Shown here: positions 11,801 to 23,087 of the stretch, in pieces
How positions within the stretch are numbered: the first letter of the stretch is position 1
Layout of the letters: the number at the start of each line of letters is the position of its first letter
From: Siderastrea siderea
Taxonomy: Eukaryota; Cnidaria; Anthozoa; Scleractinia; Rhizangiidae
DNA length: 64,000 nucleotides
Direction of reading: 5' to 3'
Assembly: GCA_964030785.1 (NCBI GenBank)
Contig: OZ034979.1
Span: forward strand, 39,923,984-39,987,983
The notes under the pieces: model-generated
Told to the model about the DNA's origin: nothing
The model's database searches: none
The model's input: only the letters and a program-made list of their open reading frames with translations
Made by a program: the position numbers and the translations under genes

Positions 11801-14800
11801 GGGAGGTTGTCGCGATAACATCGACTTTGCAGACCAGTTTTCGAGAAAGTTTGTTGACGCGGGAGAAAAGGGACTAGACTTTCGAACATTGGTAAATCTG
11901 CATAACAACGAGGCCGGCAGAACGGTGAGTTCTCAACTGTTTGCGCGTGAATATTAAATAAACTGAAAGCTGGAAAGAAAATTTAACAGCGGAAAGAACC
12001 TATTTCACTCCCAGATGGTTAAACTGAGGGAATCGCAACGCGATTTTTCATATTGAGTGTATAGTTTCGTACAAAGTGTGACCATTTTTTGAAAGATATG
12101 AAGAGACACTTTTCTATGGCGCTGTCGTATTTTTAAGATTGGGTACTTAAGAAGGGTCTTTTTTCGTATTGTTTCAATTTTGAGCTTATTGAAAGGATTA
12201 GACCACACTGAAACGACAAGGAGAGCCGTAGCCCGCGGCAATAACGGACTGTCTTTTCCGTTATTAGAAACAATTGCTTCCGACCGATTCATTACAAAAA
12301 GTAATCTAACTTGCGTCATAGCGGTGAGAAAGCCGTCTGTACTTGATAAGCTAAAAGGAAAAACTTATTTTTATCGTAAACTACGTGACTGCTATTCAGG
12401 CGGATTCAGCTAACATCCAGTTTCTTTTGATAGTATATGATCCATTACGAAACATCTGTAATTTACAGGCCTTAAGTTTCTACCAGAGCCAAACGTTTGA
12501 ATCGGGGAATGACATCCTACTGTGCGACCATTGAAACTGAAAGTAAGGAGTACTTGTAAGTTTTATGACAGTGGTGCTTGTTTTCCATACTTTTCAAAGT
12601 AAAATTTGGTGATTCTGTCTAATTGTGTTTAGGTCTTGGCCACCTTTACTAGTAAAATTCAGTGATTGTTCAAAATTCGTTTTCTCGTTAGGATATATCT
12701 TTCCGTTTAAGCTCCTGAGAGAGTGAATTAAGCAAAGGAAAGATGAGTGATCATAAATAAGGAAATATTCTTTATCCAAACCATGAAAATTGCATCTTAA
12801 AACTGCCATAAACAAAACCGTATGACACTGAAGTCAGAGAGGACTGAAATAGGACTGCGCAGAGGGGAGTGTCATTGCACATCAATTTTTCTTCGCCTTT
12901 GTGCAGGCGGCATCGGTTTCTCAAATTCGTTTCATTTTAATTTGGACGGAAAACAAAAAAGAAAAGTTTAATGACTGAAGCCTGTGGTAAACGTTCTGAA
13001 TTCAGCTTCCCACGAATCACGTACAACTAATTGCGGCAAACCCGCATATGATCATTAACTATTATTATATTATACGATTGCGGCTTTGCGCCGGTGAACA
13101 ATTTGCATTTCATGGCTCATAAATCTCGGTCGACCTTCAGTTCCCACGATGTTTGAAACCTCTCAGCAAAACTCTCTTGAGCCTGGTCACCACTTGTGAA
13201 ATAAGCACAAGGATAAGCAGGAAGATGCCCCATTAAGCCTGCTTTTCTTTTGAGACGCAAGAACATACTCACAAACAACAGCACTTGACACACAAAATGA
13301 AGAAGACAACACCGAGAAATGAAATCATTGCAAAAACCAAGTTTTGGTTTCATTTATTACAAGATAAGTGATCGATGTTACTACAATATTTCGGCTCTAT
13401 TACAGAGTCATAGTCATGTAATGATACGTTTACAAGGCGCAACTTAGTACGCAACATGAAAATGAGCCTGACGCTGGCACAAGCATGTAAACGAAAGAAG
13501 TCAAAAATTTTCCTTTTCCTTGTGCTTCCCTTTCCTTACGCTCTTGTCGCAGTGATTCCTCGTGAAAATTAGATAAGAATAGTCCTTGTGTTTTTTTTCT
13601 TCTTATGTTCTTGCTTTTCTTTGTGTTCCTCAGTTTTCATCATGACCCTTTTAGCCCCAATATCAACACACTTGTTTTCCCAACAGTTCTCCTTATATTT
13701 CCCATGGTACCTTGTGGAGAATTTGATTAAACATCAAGACCATTATCTTTGGTGATTGTTTCCTTTATTCTCGTGACCTGTATGTTTGATCAAGTTGTGT
13801 TATCGCAGTGAGAAATTAGATGCTTGTAGCTACTGTGGCTTACATAGCTAAAAGAGCCGTTTTGCTTGTGTCGCTTGTCAACACCAGTGCAGCCTTTAGG
13901 CGATAACCACAAGCACAAACGTCATATGCACGCACAGTGCTACTGTGTTCTTTTGTTCATGTTTGTGCAGTGGATTTCCCACCGGTCCCTATGGGAGAAA
14001 TAAGCATGACCACTCTTTAACCAAAAAGTAAAAAGAGAAAAAATTCGTTCCCATGTTTGTCTCACCCAGATCACACACGAATTTACCTTGCGCCGGATCC
14101 CGACAGTTTTTATCGAGCTGTTTATTTAACCAGAATGTCATGCTTCATTACAATAATGGAATCAACTTAACTCTCAGCAAGTTTGTTGCTCATTTAAGTG
14201 ATTTGACTGGCATTTGCCTGTGCCATTGGGTAGGAGGGGAGGAATTCGTATGCATAGTGTCATAAATTAGGGCGTTGTATTCTGACTAGCCACCAGTGAT
14301 CCCTTAACTGACACTCTATTTTGCTGTCTTTTCCAGGCTGTACAAGTTAACATGGTACGAGAGTGCAAATGCCACGGATTTTCAGGGGCCTGCACGGTTC
14401 GCACCTGTTGGAAACGCTTACCTGATTTCAAACGGATTGGTGACGAGCTCAAAGATAAATTCGACAGCGCGTCCATGGTGGAATTTGAACAAAACAACAA
14501 TCGCAAGGGCCATGTTGCTAAAAAGGAGAAACCGGCGTTTCGGCCGAGAAACAAACTCCACAAAGCACCTACGATAGCTGATTTGGTCTACTACGAAGAT
14601 TCTCCAAACTTTTGCCAGCGGAATCCCGAAACGGGATCTCTCGGGACAAGAGGGCGTCTATGCAACAACACGTCCCTCGGGACGGATGGGTGTGATCTAA
14701 TGTGCTGTGGAAGAGGTTATACGACGAGTGAAAGCGAACTGGAGGAAATCTGTAATTGTCGTTTCTTTTGGTGTTGTAAGGTCAAGTGTGAGAGCTGTCG

Positions 14801-14831
14801 CTCAAGGCAGATCGTGCACAGGTGCAAGTAA
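8850..14831 (+). CDS. wnt1: Wnt family secreted ligand, Wnt1-like (4 exons)
   Basis: Exons: 8850-8935, 9029-9276, 11659-11924, 14337-14831. All junctions are GT-AG with matching phases (2, 1, 0), giving 364 aa, the usual Wnt length. Exon 1 is a signal peptide ([15 protein letters not shown]) ending at Ala-Trp-Trp. Exon 2 has [13 protein letters not shown]. Exon 3 has [14 protein letters not shown] and [11 protein letters not shown]. Exon 4 has [16 protein letters not shown], whose first Ser is the family's palmitoleoylated residue, then [13 protein letters not shown] and the Cys-rich end [13 protein letters not shown]. Wnts are lipidated glycoproteins that bind Frizzled/LRP and set the primary body axis in cnidarians. 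The [20 protein letters not shown] and amino-terminal WW motifs look closest to Wnt1; subfamily is from memory of motifs, so a tree is needed. Confidence 0.88.
9277..11658. other. Wnt intron 2, with left breakpoint of tandem duplication
   Basis: 2,382 bp intron, with no coding exon recognised inside. The tandem duplication starts within it at about 10606 (TCTTTTGGCGGGACACTAG), so exons 1 and 2 lie outside the duplicated block. Confidence 0.6.
11925..14336. other. Wnt intron 3
   Basis: 2,412 bp intron between phase-0 sites. No exon or RNA gene recognised. Its copy in the second unit carries a 419 bp MITE (21376-21794) and about 200 bp of extra sequence (about 20092-20296). Confidence 0.6.
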
Positions 14832-16590
14832 TATTAGAGAGAAAAAACATCAGTTGGTATCAAGAAATGAGTGGTACTAGCCAGAAAAGAGAATATAGAC
14901 ATCTTTGATATCAGTGCTATATAGGTTTAAAGTGAACTCTGCTTAAACAAATTATTTAGTTACAAATGTTAATAGACTGCCTTTAGGACTATTGTTAGAT
15001 TCCTTATCTCTTGCAACAGTAGTATTATTGGGAGACGTAAAATTTTGGGAATCTTAGTAGCGAAATAGTTGCATTTTATGAGCTTACTCGCTTTAGAGTA
15101 AAGCCATATATATAGCTCGGAGGGTAGACCGTGGAGTTCCAAAAATAAATTTTGGCGGGGGTGGGGGGGGGGGGGGGAGGAGAGTGACTTCCAGAGGGTG
15201 GGACAAAACGTGCCGCGTGCACGTGGATTGTCAAAAAAAGATGACAAAAATGACAGCTTATTTAAAGGTTTTGTCGATCTAGGCTAAAAGTATTGAATTA
15301 GTATTAGTACTAATCGGTCTTTGTTGACTGCAGTCTTACATATACATAGAACAGGTGTACCTCTTGGGCGCATTTATCATGTCTTGTCAGGTTCTTTGTA
15401 CAGGGCATGTGTTAACTTTCCGTCAAGTTACTTGTAATGTCATTGTTTTCACTGCTCGCTACTTTAGAGATTTCCTAACAATCATCAAATTTTATCGCTT
15501 CTTTTAGAGGTTTGCAACTTTTTTTCTGGGCGTCGTTTCCTCTTGGAATAGAAATAGTGAAACACTTAGAACATCAGCCTTGCACCTGGGCGTTCTCACT
15601 TGCCTCGCTACCCGAGCGAAGCCTGGGGGCGAACGCGGTGACATCACCCCGCGAAAGTAGAATCTAGGCCTAAACAGGCCAAATACACTCCCAGAGATAA
15701 ACTTTGAATCATTTCCGTTTAGGACATAAGGAGTTCAAGGGATTCAGAGAGAACAAACCATGAATAATGTTTGGAACAAGCGTTTAGGCCAAGTGGATAG
15801 GGCAACATTTTCGTACAACTCAGTGTCGCGCAACAATGTTGCCTTGCATTGTAAGTTGCGATTTTTGGCTGCGCATATTACCAAACGCACAAGAAAGTTC
15901 CATGTTGTTGCAAAAAGTAGATGAGCGTCTGATAAATTTGCGCAATGATTGTCGCCTTTCCTCCCCTCCCCCTTAAAAGAATTGAAAATTTTCTAGTTGT
16001 TTCATCTAAAAGGTGCATGGTGTATAAGAACGTCACTAAAATATGATTATTCGGTGTTCTTATTTTGGTAGCCAAGACTGTGAAAAAATGTTTAGTTGTA
16101 AATAGAAAACAAAGTGTTTTATATTGTCATACCTTTCACTAGCAGAAAGGATTGTAGTGAAAAAACTGTGAACAGATATAATTAGGGAACAATAAAACTA
16201 TTTTTAAAATAATAAGAAAGCTCACATAACTGTTTTTCTGTCCATGTTAATTAAGGGTTTTTTAATTCAATCCAGTTCCAGTTTATTCGGCTAATAAACA
16301 ATCTCGCCGCGGTGTTAATTAACTCGCGCTCTCAGCTATTTCGTGCACCCCCTCGACTATCCAGAAAGGGACTGTTAGCAGTCTGTTCGGCCAATTGAAC
16401 AAGCCCGTTTCACAGGATCAGGAGATACCTTGTTGACAGGACTACATGTAAGTTTGCTAAATAGAATGTACCATACCAAACCACTGATCCATACACCAGT
16501 TCCATCGATCTGAATATGGATCGCTTGGATCGCAATCTAAGATTTATTTGTCCATAAATAGTAGACTGGGAGTAGTCTCTTATTTTGGTA
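14832..16590 (+). other. Wnt 3' untranslated and downstream region
   Basis: Follows the stop codon and has no other coding potential. It includes a poly-G run near 15162-15178 and a polyadenylation signal AATAAA at 16191-16196, which would give a 3' UTR of about 1.36 kb. The same signal is present in the duplicate at 24188-24193. Confidence 0.5.
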
Positions 16591-16749
16591 ATGCCGATTG
16601 TGGGATGGGCGAAATACGCACGCGCGTGCTCGCGAAATTTCGAGGAGACGCAACACGAGGGGAGCTAATTTTCGGCGCTCCCCTCGCGTCGCGCCTTCTC
16701 GAAATTTCTTGCGTGCGTGTGTGTATTTCGCCCGCTCCACAATCGCCAT
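16591..16749. repeat. Foldback MITE (copy 1)
   Basis: Arms of about 70 bp are near-perfect reverse complements: GATTGTGGGATGGGCGAAAT on the left against GATTGTGGAGCGGGCGAAAT read from the right. The centre is GGAGCTAATTTTCGGCGCTCC. A matching copy at 24588-24746 shows that insertion preceded the tandem duplication. Confidence 0.8.
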
Positions 16750-18153
16750 CGCCAAAAAATAAATTTTTGGAAAATAAATTGTTGAGTTCCTCATCCAGAC
16801 TTACCTCAACTACAATCTGTGTACACGAATTGACCCTTGACAAAACACCAGATATACTCAGTCTGCAGGATCTTTGGGACTGGTATCACAACAAATACAA
16901 CATGCAAACATGGTCCGGCGCCATTTGGAAACTTGCGTAAAGAGAGAAAACCCAGAGAAAAGGAAGATGTTCCTGTTAAATGAACTACAGCAATACTGAA
17001 AAGTGAGCAGCTTTTTAATTTAGTTGATTGAATCGTGCGGGAGAGTTAACTCTACAGTGCGGGAAGTAGGCAAACGATTAAGAGTAGGGGGCGGGAGACA
17101 GGGAGAAAAGGGGACGGGGAGTGGGATTCCCAAGGTTGCAGGAAGCGGGAGAAAAAAGGAAAAATTACGCAACATTGCGCAATATTTTGCAATCGAAAAA
17201 ATGCAAAGAGGCGGGAGCCAACAAAAACAGGGCGGGAACGGGGATTAAAAGGTACGGGAAACGGTAGGCTTAAACTCCCCTGCCCCCCCCCCCCCCCCCC
17301 CCACACACACACACAACGTACATTTAGCGAACTTAAACCTCGTCATAAATAGGAATTTGTCGAAATCTGGTGATTCGTCGCAGTTTAAAACGATAGCTTT
17401 TACAGCGATACTTTGATTTAGACGGCGACATTTCGACCGCTAACTGTTAACTATAACTACTGTTTTTTCCGTTCTTTACCAGGTTGGCTGTCGGTTAACA
17501 CGTGGTTAACACAGCTAACATTTCACAAATTTCTTCGTCTTTACTTTTATTTTTACAACAAGCATGACCATGACGACTGTTTTGTAGCTATAGCTTCAGT
17601 AATAAACGTGTAATAAAAAGAAATTTATAGTTATTTACCTTCAAGTGGAGTTTTTGTGCAATCTGGAGGCCGTTTTAGAAAGGGAATCGTAGCCAACAGG
17701 GAGCTTCCTAGCGCATTGGAGACCACCACGTCACACTTCCGTTTTGTCTAATATTAACCTTTAGTTGTAAATTAATTAATTGAATTTCAAGAGACTCTTT
17801 GAGAAGAAACAAAAACAAGCTTTTAAGACTTTTAAAGTATGAAAACGATTGCGTTTTTTTTGTCTAAAAAATTCTGCCTTCGCACTCGTGCAAGTGCCTT
17901 CCAAAACGGCCTTAGACTTTATACACAAAGCACAGATGACTGAATCACAGTTGTATTTTACTGGCTATATTCTAATTTTCATGTTGCCCTAGTTGTTTCT
18001 CCCTCACCCGTCTCCCCTCCTGGATTAAATTTCTAAAGAGTAAGGTTTTCAGTTCAGACTGGGAAAAAAATTGTTATGGTGTCCAAACCCTATGGTCTTG
18101 GTACGGGTCTTTGAAATGGAAATATTTTGAAAAAGAAAAGAGATAATCTCATT
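16750..18153. other. Intergenic stretch between Wnt 3' region and tRNA
   Basis: No gene recognised. Contains a poly-C run followed by a (CA)n tract at about 17283-17315. Purine-rich frames near 17024-17312 are low-complexity. Confidence 0.5.
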
Positions 18154-18226
18154 TGATTTCGGCCAGGATCGAACTGGCGACCTTCTGCGTGTAAAGCAGA
18201 CGTGATAACCACTACACCACGAAACC
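18154..18226 (-). tRNA. tRNA-Val (UAC)
   Basis: 73 nt on the minus strand. The acceptor stem GGTTTCG pairs with CGAAATC (one G-U) and is followed by discriminator A. The D arm contains TAGTGGTT. The anticodon stem-loop is TCTGC-TTTACAC-GCAGA with anticodon TAC. The T arm contains GGTTCGA-type TTCGATC. A and B box promoter elements are intact. No CCA is encoded, as expected for a eukaryotic nuclear tRNA. Confidence 0.93.
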
Positions 18227-19403
18227 AATCACACGTATGAAAGTGTAAAATTAACAATGTATTTCTACCCGCACATCATTGGTTAATACTATTAAGTGAC
18301 GTGGTATCCTTAACGCGGATATGATTTGTCGTCGAACAATATTTGTCAAGCAATTATTCTTTGTTTTCAAAGTGAGTTTCTCCTTTTGAGAAAACGTCAA
18401 GCATTATATTGTTTCGCTATGCAATCTTTTGGCGGGACACTAGGTTCCTTGTTCGTGGTTCTTCACGTGGATGCGGCGTATAGGAGCAATTAGATCATGC
18501 ACAGGAAAAGCTTCATCTCGTTTCAAAGCTAAATTGACAAAAGACTCTTTTTTTCTTTCAAGACACTGAAAAAATAAAGTTCGTCTTATGAAATTATAAT
18601 AACTGCTGTATAGCTTTCATTTAAATGTCTACACTTTATAGTGTTACAGTAACCTCTAGTGTGCATCGTTAAAGCCGTCTTCAGCCGCATATTTGTCAGT
18701 GTAATGAAAAATACCACAGGAAAGTATTGCTCCGTAGCTTTCACTGGAATGGTCATTCTTTATGATTTCACTCACACCGTATACAGAAAAAACCTCCATA
18801 TACCACATGAAAGGTAAACTGCTGAATGCCATTCTCTTCACAAATTACTGGTCCATAGGTAATATCACTTGAGCTTTCACAAAGAGATCAAACGCTAAAT
18901 TATGGGCTTACGTCACTCGACGTTCTGAAAATTTTAAGAGCTGAACACGTTTTTGTGTGCTTCTGTATCCTACTCTAAAGTACTGTACTAATAAAAACGT
19001 TACTTTTGATACAAAAGTGCAAAAGATTTCTCTTTTGACTGCATTCACAGTCAGGAAAACTAATAATATTTAATCCTATACTGCATTTCTAAATTTCATG
19101 AGGAAGCAACTTTCTCACGAAGTTATTGAGTAGTACTTTTCTGTGGTGATGTTTATTGTGATTACAACGAGTCAATGAAATCCAGAGTCACCGTCGAAAC
19201 CAGTGCTACAAGCAGTACTTTTATTTGTTGTTGTTTGGCTGTATATAGTGCTCCTCACTTACGACTGAATCAAACTTCTAAGAGCTTGTCAATGAGTGAC
19301 CATTCAAATTAAAGCTAGTGGTGTTTCTTTCATCTTTTCTTCTTTTTCTGTTAATCTTTTCAACCTGATTTACTGGTTGCGTGAACACTTTTCTGTTTTT
19401 CAG

Positions 19404-19595
19404 CCGGTGTTTCGCACGCAATTGCTGGAGCTTGTAGCGATGGCAAACTTTCGGCTTGCGGGTGTGATAACAGATACAAAGGCGTAACCAACGAGGGATG
19501 GCAGTGGGGAGGCTGTAGCAATAACATCCACTTTGCAGACCAGTTTTCGAGAAAGTTTGTTTACGCTGGAGACAAGAGACGAGGCTGGGAGTACG
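19404..19595 (+). pseudogene. Damaged duplicate of Wnt exon 3
   Basis: Matches 11659-11924 but lacks 39 nt at its 5' end (the CRETAF segment) and 35 nt near its 3' end (the [10 protein letters not shown] segment). The acceptor (TTTTTCAG) and donor (GTGAGT) survive, and the remaining frame is open. The net 74 nt loss leaves one extra base at the donor, so splicing into the following last exon at 22593 would meet a stop within five codons. It cannot make a normal Wnt. Confidence 0.85.
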
Positions 19596-21375
19596 GTGAG
19601 TTCTCAACTGTTTGCGTGTGAATGTTAAATAAACTGAAAGCTGGAAATAAAATTTAACAGCGGAAATAACCTAGACGGTTAAACTGAGGGAGTCGCAACG
19701 TGATTTTTCATATTGAGTGTATAGTTTCGTATGAAGTGTGACCATTTTTTGAAAGATATAAAGAGACACTTTTCAATGCCGCTGTCGTTTTTTTAAGATT
19801 GGATACTTAACAAGGGTCTTTTTTCGTATTGTTTCAATTTTGAGCTTGTTGAAAGGATTAGACCACGCTAAAAAGGACAAGGAGAGCCGTAGCCCGCGGC
19901 AACAACGGACTCTCTTTTCCGTTATTATAAACAATTGCTTCCGACCAATTCATTACAAAAAGTAATCCAACTTGCGTCATAGCGGTGAGAAAGCCGTCTG
20001 TACTTGATGAGCTAAAAGGAAAAACTTATTGTTATCGTAAACTACGTGACTGCTATTAAGGCGGATTGAGCCAACGTCCAGTTTCTTTTGATAGGAATTA
20101 TTTACTGAGCTGTTCCTTAGTGAGGACATCTATGACACTCGAGCAGGTTGCCTTCTTGTGTTCTCTAGTAGACAATATTACACGCTCTACTTTATGAAGA
20201 ATTGATGGCCGACTGATTTTATATTTATTTACCAAGTTTTTATTGTGAACCAGAAAAAAATGTTTTTTGAATCGACTGTTTTATTTACAGTATATGATCC
20301 ATTGCAAAACATTTGTAATTTACCGGCCTTTAGTTTCTACCAGAGCCAAACGTTTGAATCGAGGAATAAAATCCTACTGTGCGACCATTGAAATTGAAAG
20401 TAAGGAGTACTTGTAAGTTTTACGACAGTAGTGCTTGTTTTCCATACTTTTCAAAGTAAAATTTGAGGGTTCTGTCTACTTGTGTTTAGGTCTTGCCCAC
20501 CTTTACAAGTAAAATTCAGTGATTGTTCAATATCCATTTTCTGGTTAGCTCCTAAGAAGAGTGAATTAAGCATTGGAAAGATCGGTGATCACAAATAAGG
20601 AAATATTCTCTATCCAAACCATGAAAATTGCATCTTAAAACTGACATGAATGTAACTGTATGACACTGAAGTCTGGAGGACTGAAATAGGACTGCGCAGA
20701 GGGGAGTGTCATTGCACATCAATTTTTCTTCGTCTTTGTGCAGGCGGCATAGGTTTCTCAAATTCGTTTCATTTTAATTTGAACGGAAAACAAAAAAGAA
20801 AACTTTAATGACCGAAGCCTGTGGTAAACGTTCTGAATTCAGTTTGCCACGAATCACGTACAACTATTTTCGGTAAAACCGCATATGAACATTAACTATT
20901 ATTATATTATACGATTGCGGCTTTGCGCCGATGATCAATTTGCATTTCATGGCTCATAAATCTCGGTCAACCTTCCCACGATGTTTGAGACCTCTCAGCA
21001 AAACTCTCTTGAGCCTGGTAACCACTTGTGAAATAAGCACAAGAATAAGGAGGAAGAGGTTCCTCTAAGCCTGCTTTTCTTTTGAGACGCAAGAACATAC
21101 TCACAAATAACAGCACTTGACACACTTACAAAATGAAGAAGGCAAGGCCGAGAAATGAAATCATTGTAAAAACCAAGTTTTGGTTAATTACAAGATAAAT
21201 GATGTTACTACAATATTTCGGCTCTTTTACAGAGTCATAGTCATGTAATGATGGGTTTACAAGACGCATCTTAGTACGCAACATGAAAATGAGCCTGACG
21301 CTGGCACAAGCATGTAAACGAAAGAAGTAAAAAATTTTCCTTTCCTTGTGCTTCCCTTTCCTTACGCTCATGTCG

Positions 21376-21794
21376 CAGGGGCACCCAACGGTTCGTTTCG
21401 TGGAACTCTGTTCGGAAAGCCTAAAATCGCCTTAGATTTTCGGATTTAATTGCAGTGAAAGCTGGAGATTTCTTCGGCAAAACATCACGTCGGACTTAAT
21501 GGTAACAAGAGGATTTATTAGTTCCTATTGTTTTTGGAGGGCCAAGTATGTCGTTTAGAGTGTAAAATTAGGTCAGCTAGCATTTTCGGAGAGCCATCAG
21601 CAGCTCGGAAATTCGGCTGATAGGATTCTGTTTCTTAAAATTTTCTGCGGCCGAAATTTTCAGCTAAAAAATCCGAACAGATCAATCTGTGTAAGCTTAC
21701 ACAAATATGCCTTTAAATAGCTCTGAAACGATCTAAGAAAGCAAAAAATGATATTTCAAGTATTTTGCTAACATTTTCTCGTTGGGTACCCCTG
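21376..21794. mobile_element. MITE with CAGGGG termini and 6 bp target duplication
   Basis: Present only in copy 2 of the tandem duplication. Terminal inverted repeats are CAGGGGCACCCAACG and CAGGGGTACCCAACG. It is flanked by ATGTCG at 21370-21375 and 21795-21800. Copy 1 keeps the empty site (CTCTTGTCGCAGTG near 13543), so this insertion is younger than the duplication. The CAGGGG ends recall hAT elements, but those normally give an 8 bp duplication. Confidence 0.85.
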
Positions 21795-22592
21795 ATGTCG
21801 CAGTGATTCCTTGTGAAAGCTAGATAAGAATAGTCCTTGTGTTTTTTTTTTTCTTCTTATGTTCTTTCTTTTGTTTGTGTTCCTCAGTTTTCATCATTAT
21901 CCCTAAAGCCCCAATATCAACATACTTGTTTTCCCAACGGTTCTCCTTATATTTCTCATGGTACCTTGTGGAGAATTTGATTAAACATCAAGACCATTAT
22001 CTTTGGTGATTGTTTCCTTTATTCTCGTGACCTGTATGTTTGATCAAGTTGTGTTATCGTAGTGAGAAATTAGATGCTTCTAGCTACTGTGGCTTACATA
22101 GTTAAAAGAAGCCGTTTTCCTTGTGTCGCTTGTCAAACCAGTGCAGCCTTAATATGCGATAACCACAAGCACAAACGTCATATGCACGCACAGTGCTACT
22201 GTGTTCTTTTGTTCATGTTTGTGCAGTGGATTTCCCACCGGTCCCTATGGGAGAAATAAGCATGAGGACTCTTTAAACAAAAAGTAAAAAGAGAAAAAAT
22301 TCGTTCCCATGTTTGTCTCACCCATATCACACACGAATTTACCTTGCGGCGGATACCGACAGTTTTCATCGAGCTGTTTATTTAACCAGAATGTCATGCT
22401 TCATTACAATAATGGAATCAACTTAACTCTCAGCAAGTTTGTTGCTCATTTAAGTGATTTGACTGGCATTTGCCTGTGCCATTGGGTAGGAGGGGAGGAA
22501 TTCGTGTGCATAGTGTCATAAATTAGGGCGTTGTATTCTGACTAGCCACCAGTGATCCCTCAACTGACACTCCATTTTGCTGTCTTTTCCAG

Positions 22593-23087
22593 GCTGTACG
22601 AGTTAACATGGTACGAGAGTGCAAATGCCACGGATTTTCAGGGGCCTGCACGGTTCGCACCTGTTGGAAACGCTTACCTGATTTTAAACGGATCGGTGAC
22701 GAGCTCAAAGATAAATTCGACAGCGCGTCCATGGTGGAATTTGAACAAAACAACAATCGCAATGACCATGTTGCTAAAAAGGAGAAACCGGCGTTTCGGC
22801 CGAAAAACAAAATCCACAAAGCACCCACGATAGCTGATTTGGTCTACTACGAAGATTCTCCAAACTTTTGCCAGCGGAATCCCGAAACGGGATCTCTCGG
22901 GACAAGAGGGCGTGTATGCAACAACACGTCCCTCGGGACGGATGGGTGTGATCTAATGTGCTGTGGAAGAGGTTATACGACGAGTGAAAGCGAACTGGAG
23001 GAAATCTGTAATTGTCGTTTCTTTTGGTGTTGTAAGGTTAAGTGTGAGAGCTGTCGCTCAAGGCAGATCGTGCACAGGTGCAAGTAA
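22593..23087 (+). CDS. Duplicate last exon of the Wnt gene, intact
   Basis: Copy of 14337-14831: same acceptor (CTTTTCCAG), same phase 0, 164 codons with no break, all Cys kept and the CHGFSG acylation site kept. It differs by six amino acids (Gln to Arg, Lys to Asn, Gly to Asp, Arg to Lys, Leu to Ile, Leu to Val), all outside the Cys framework. There is no signal-peptide exon or exon 2 in this copy. It could be used as an alternative terminal exon spliced from exon 3 at 11924, whose phase fits, or as a relic. An internal ATG (22608) exists, but a protein from it would lack a signal peptide. Confidence 0.6.
   Translation, partial: AVRVNMVRECKCHGFSGACTVRTCWKRLPDFKRIGDELKDKFDSASMVEFEQNNNRNDHVAKKEKPAFRPKNKIHKAPTIADLVYYEDSPNFCQRNPETGSLGTRGRVCNNTSLGTDGCDLMCCGRGYTTSESELEEICNCRFFWCCKVKCESCRSRQIVHRCK

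Larger units (their letters stand above)
10606..18425. repeat. Tandem duplication, copy 1
   Basis: From TCTTTTGGCGGGACACTAG at 10606, the sequence matches 18429 onward through Wnt intron 2, exon 3, intron 3, exon 4, the 3' region, a hairpin MITE and a tRNA-Val. The unit is about 7.8 kb. The junction near 18420-18430 shows a few bases of microhomology (TCTTTT), consistent with a replication or end-joining origin (inference). Confidence 0.9.

Noticed and set aside
11681..11908. Minus-strand frames opposite Wnt exon 3 and its copy, and opposite exon 4
   Set aside because: Shadows of the Wnt coding strand.
22309..22521. Open frames at 14053-14265 and 22309-22521
   Set aside because: Both are intron 3 sequence of the duplicated Wnt block, identical only because of the duplication; no splice sites or domain.
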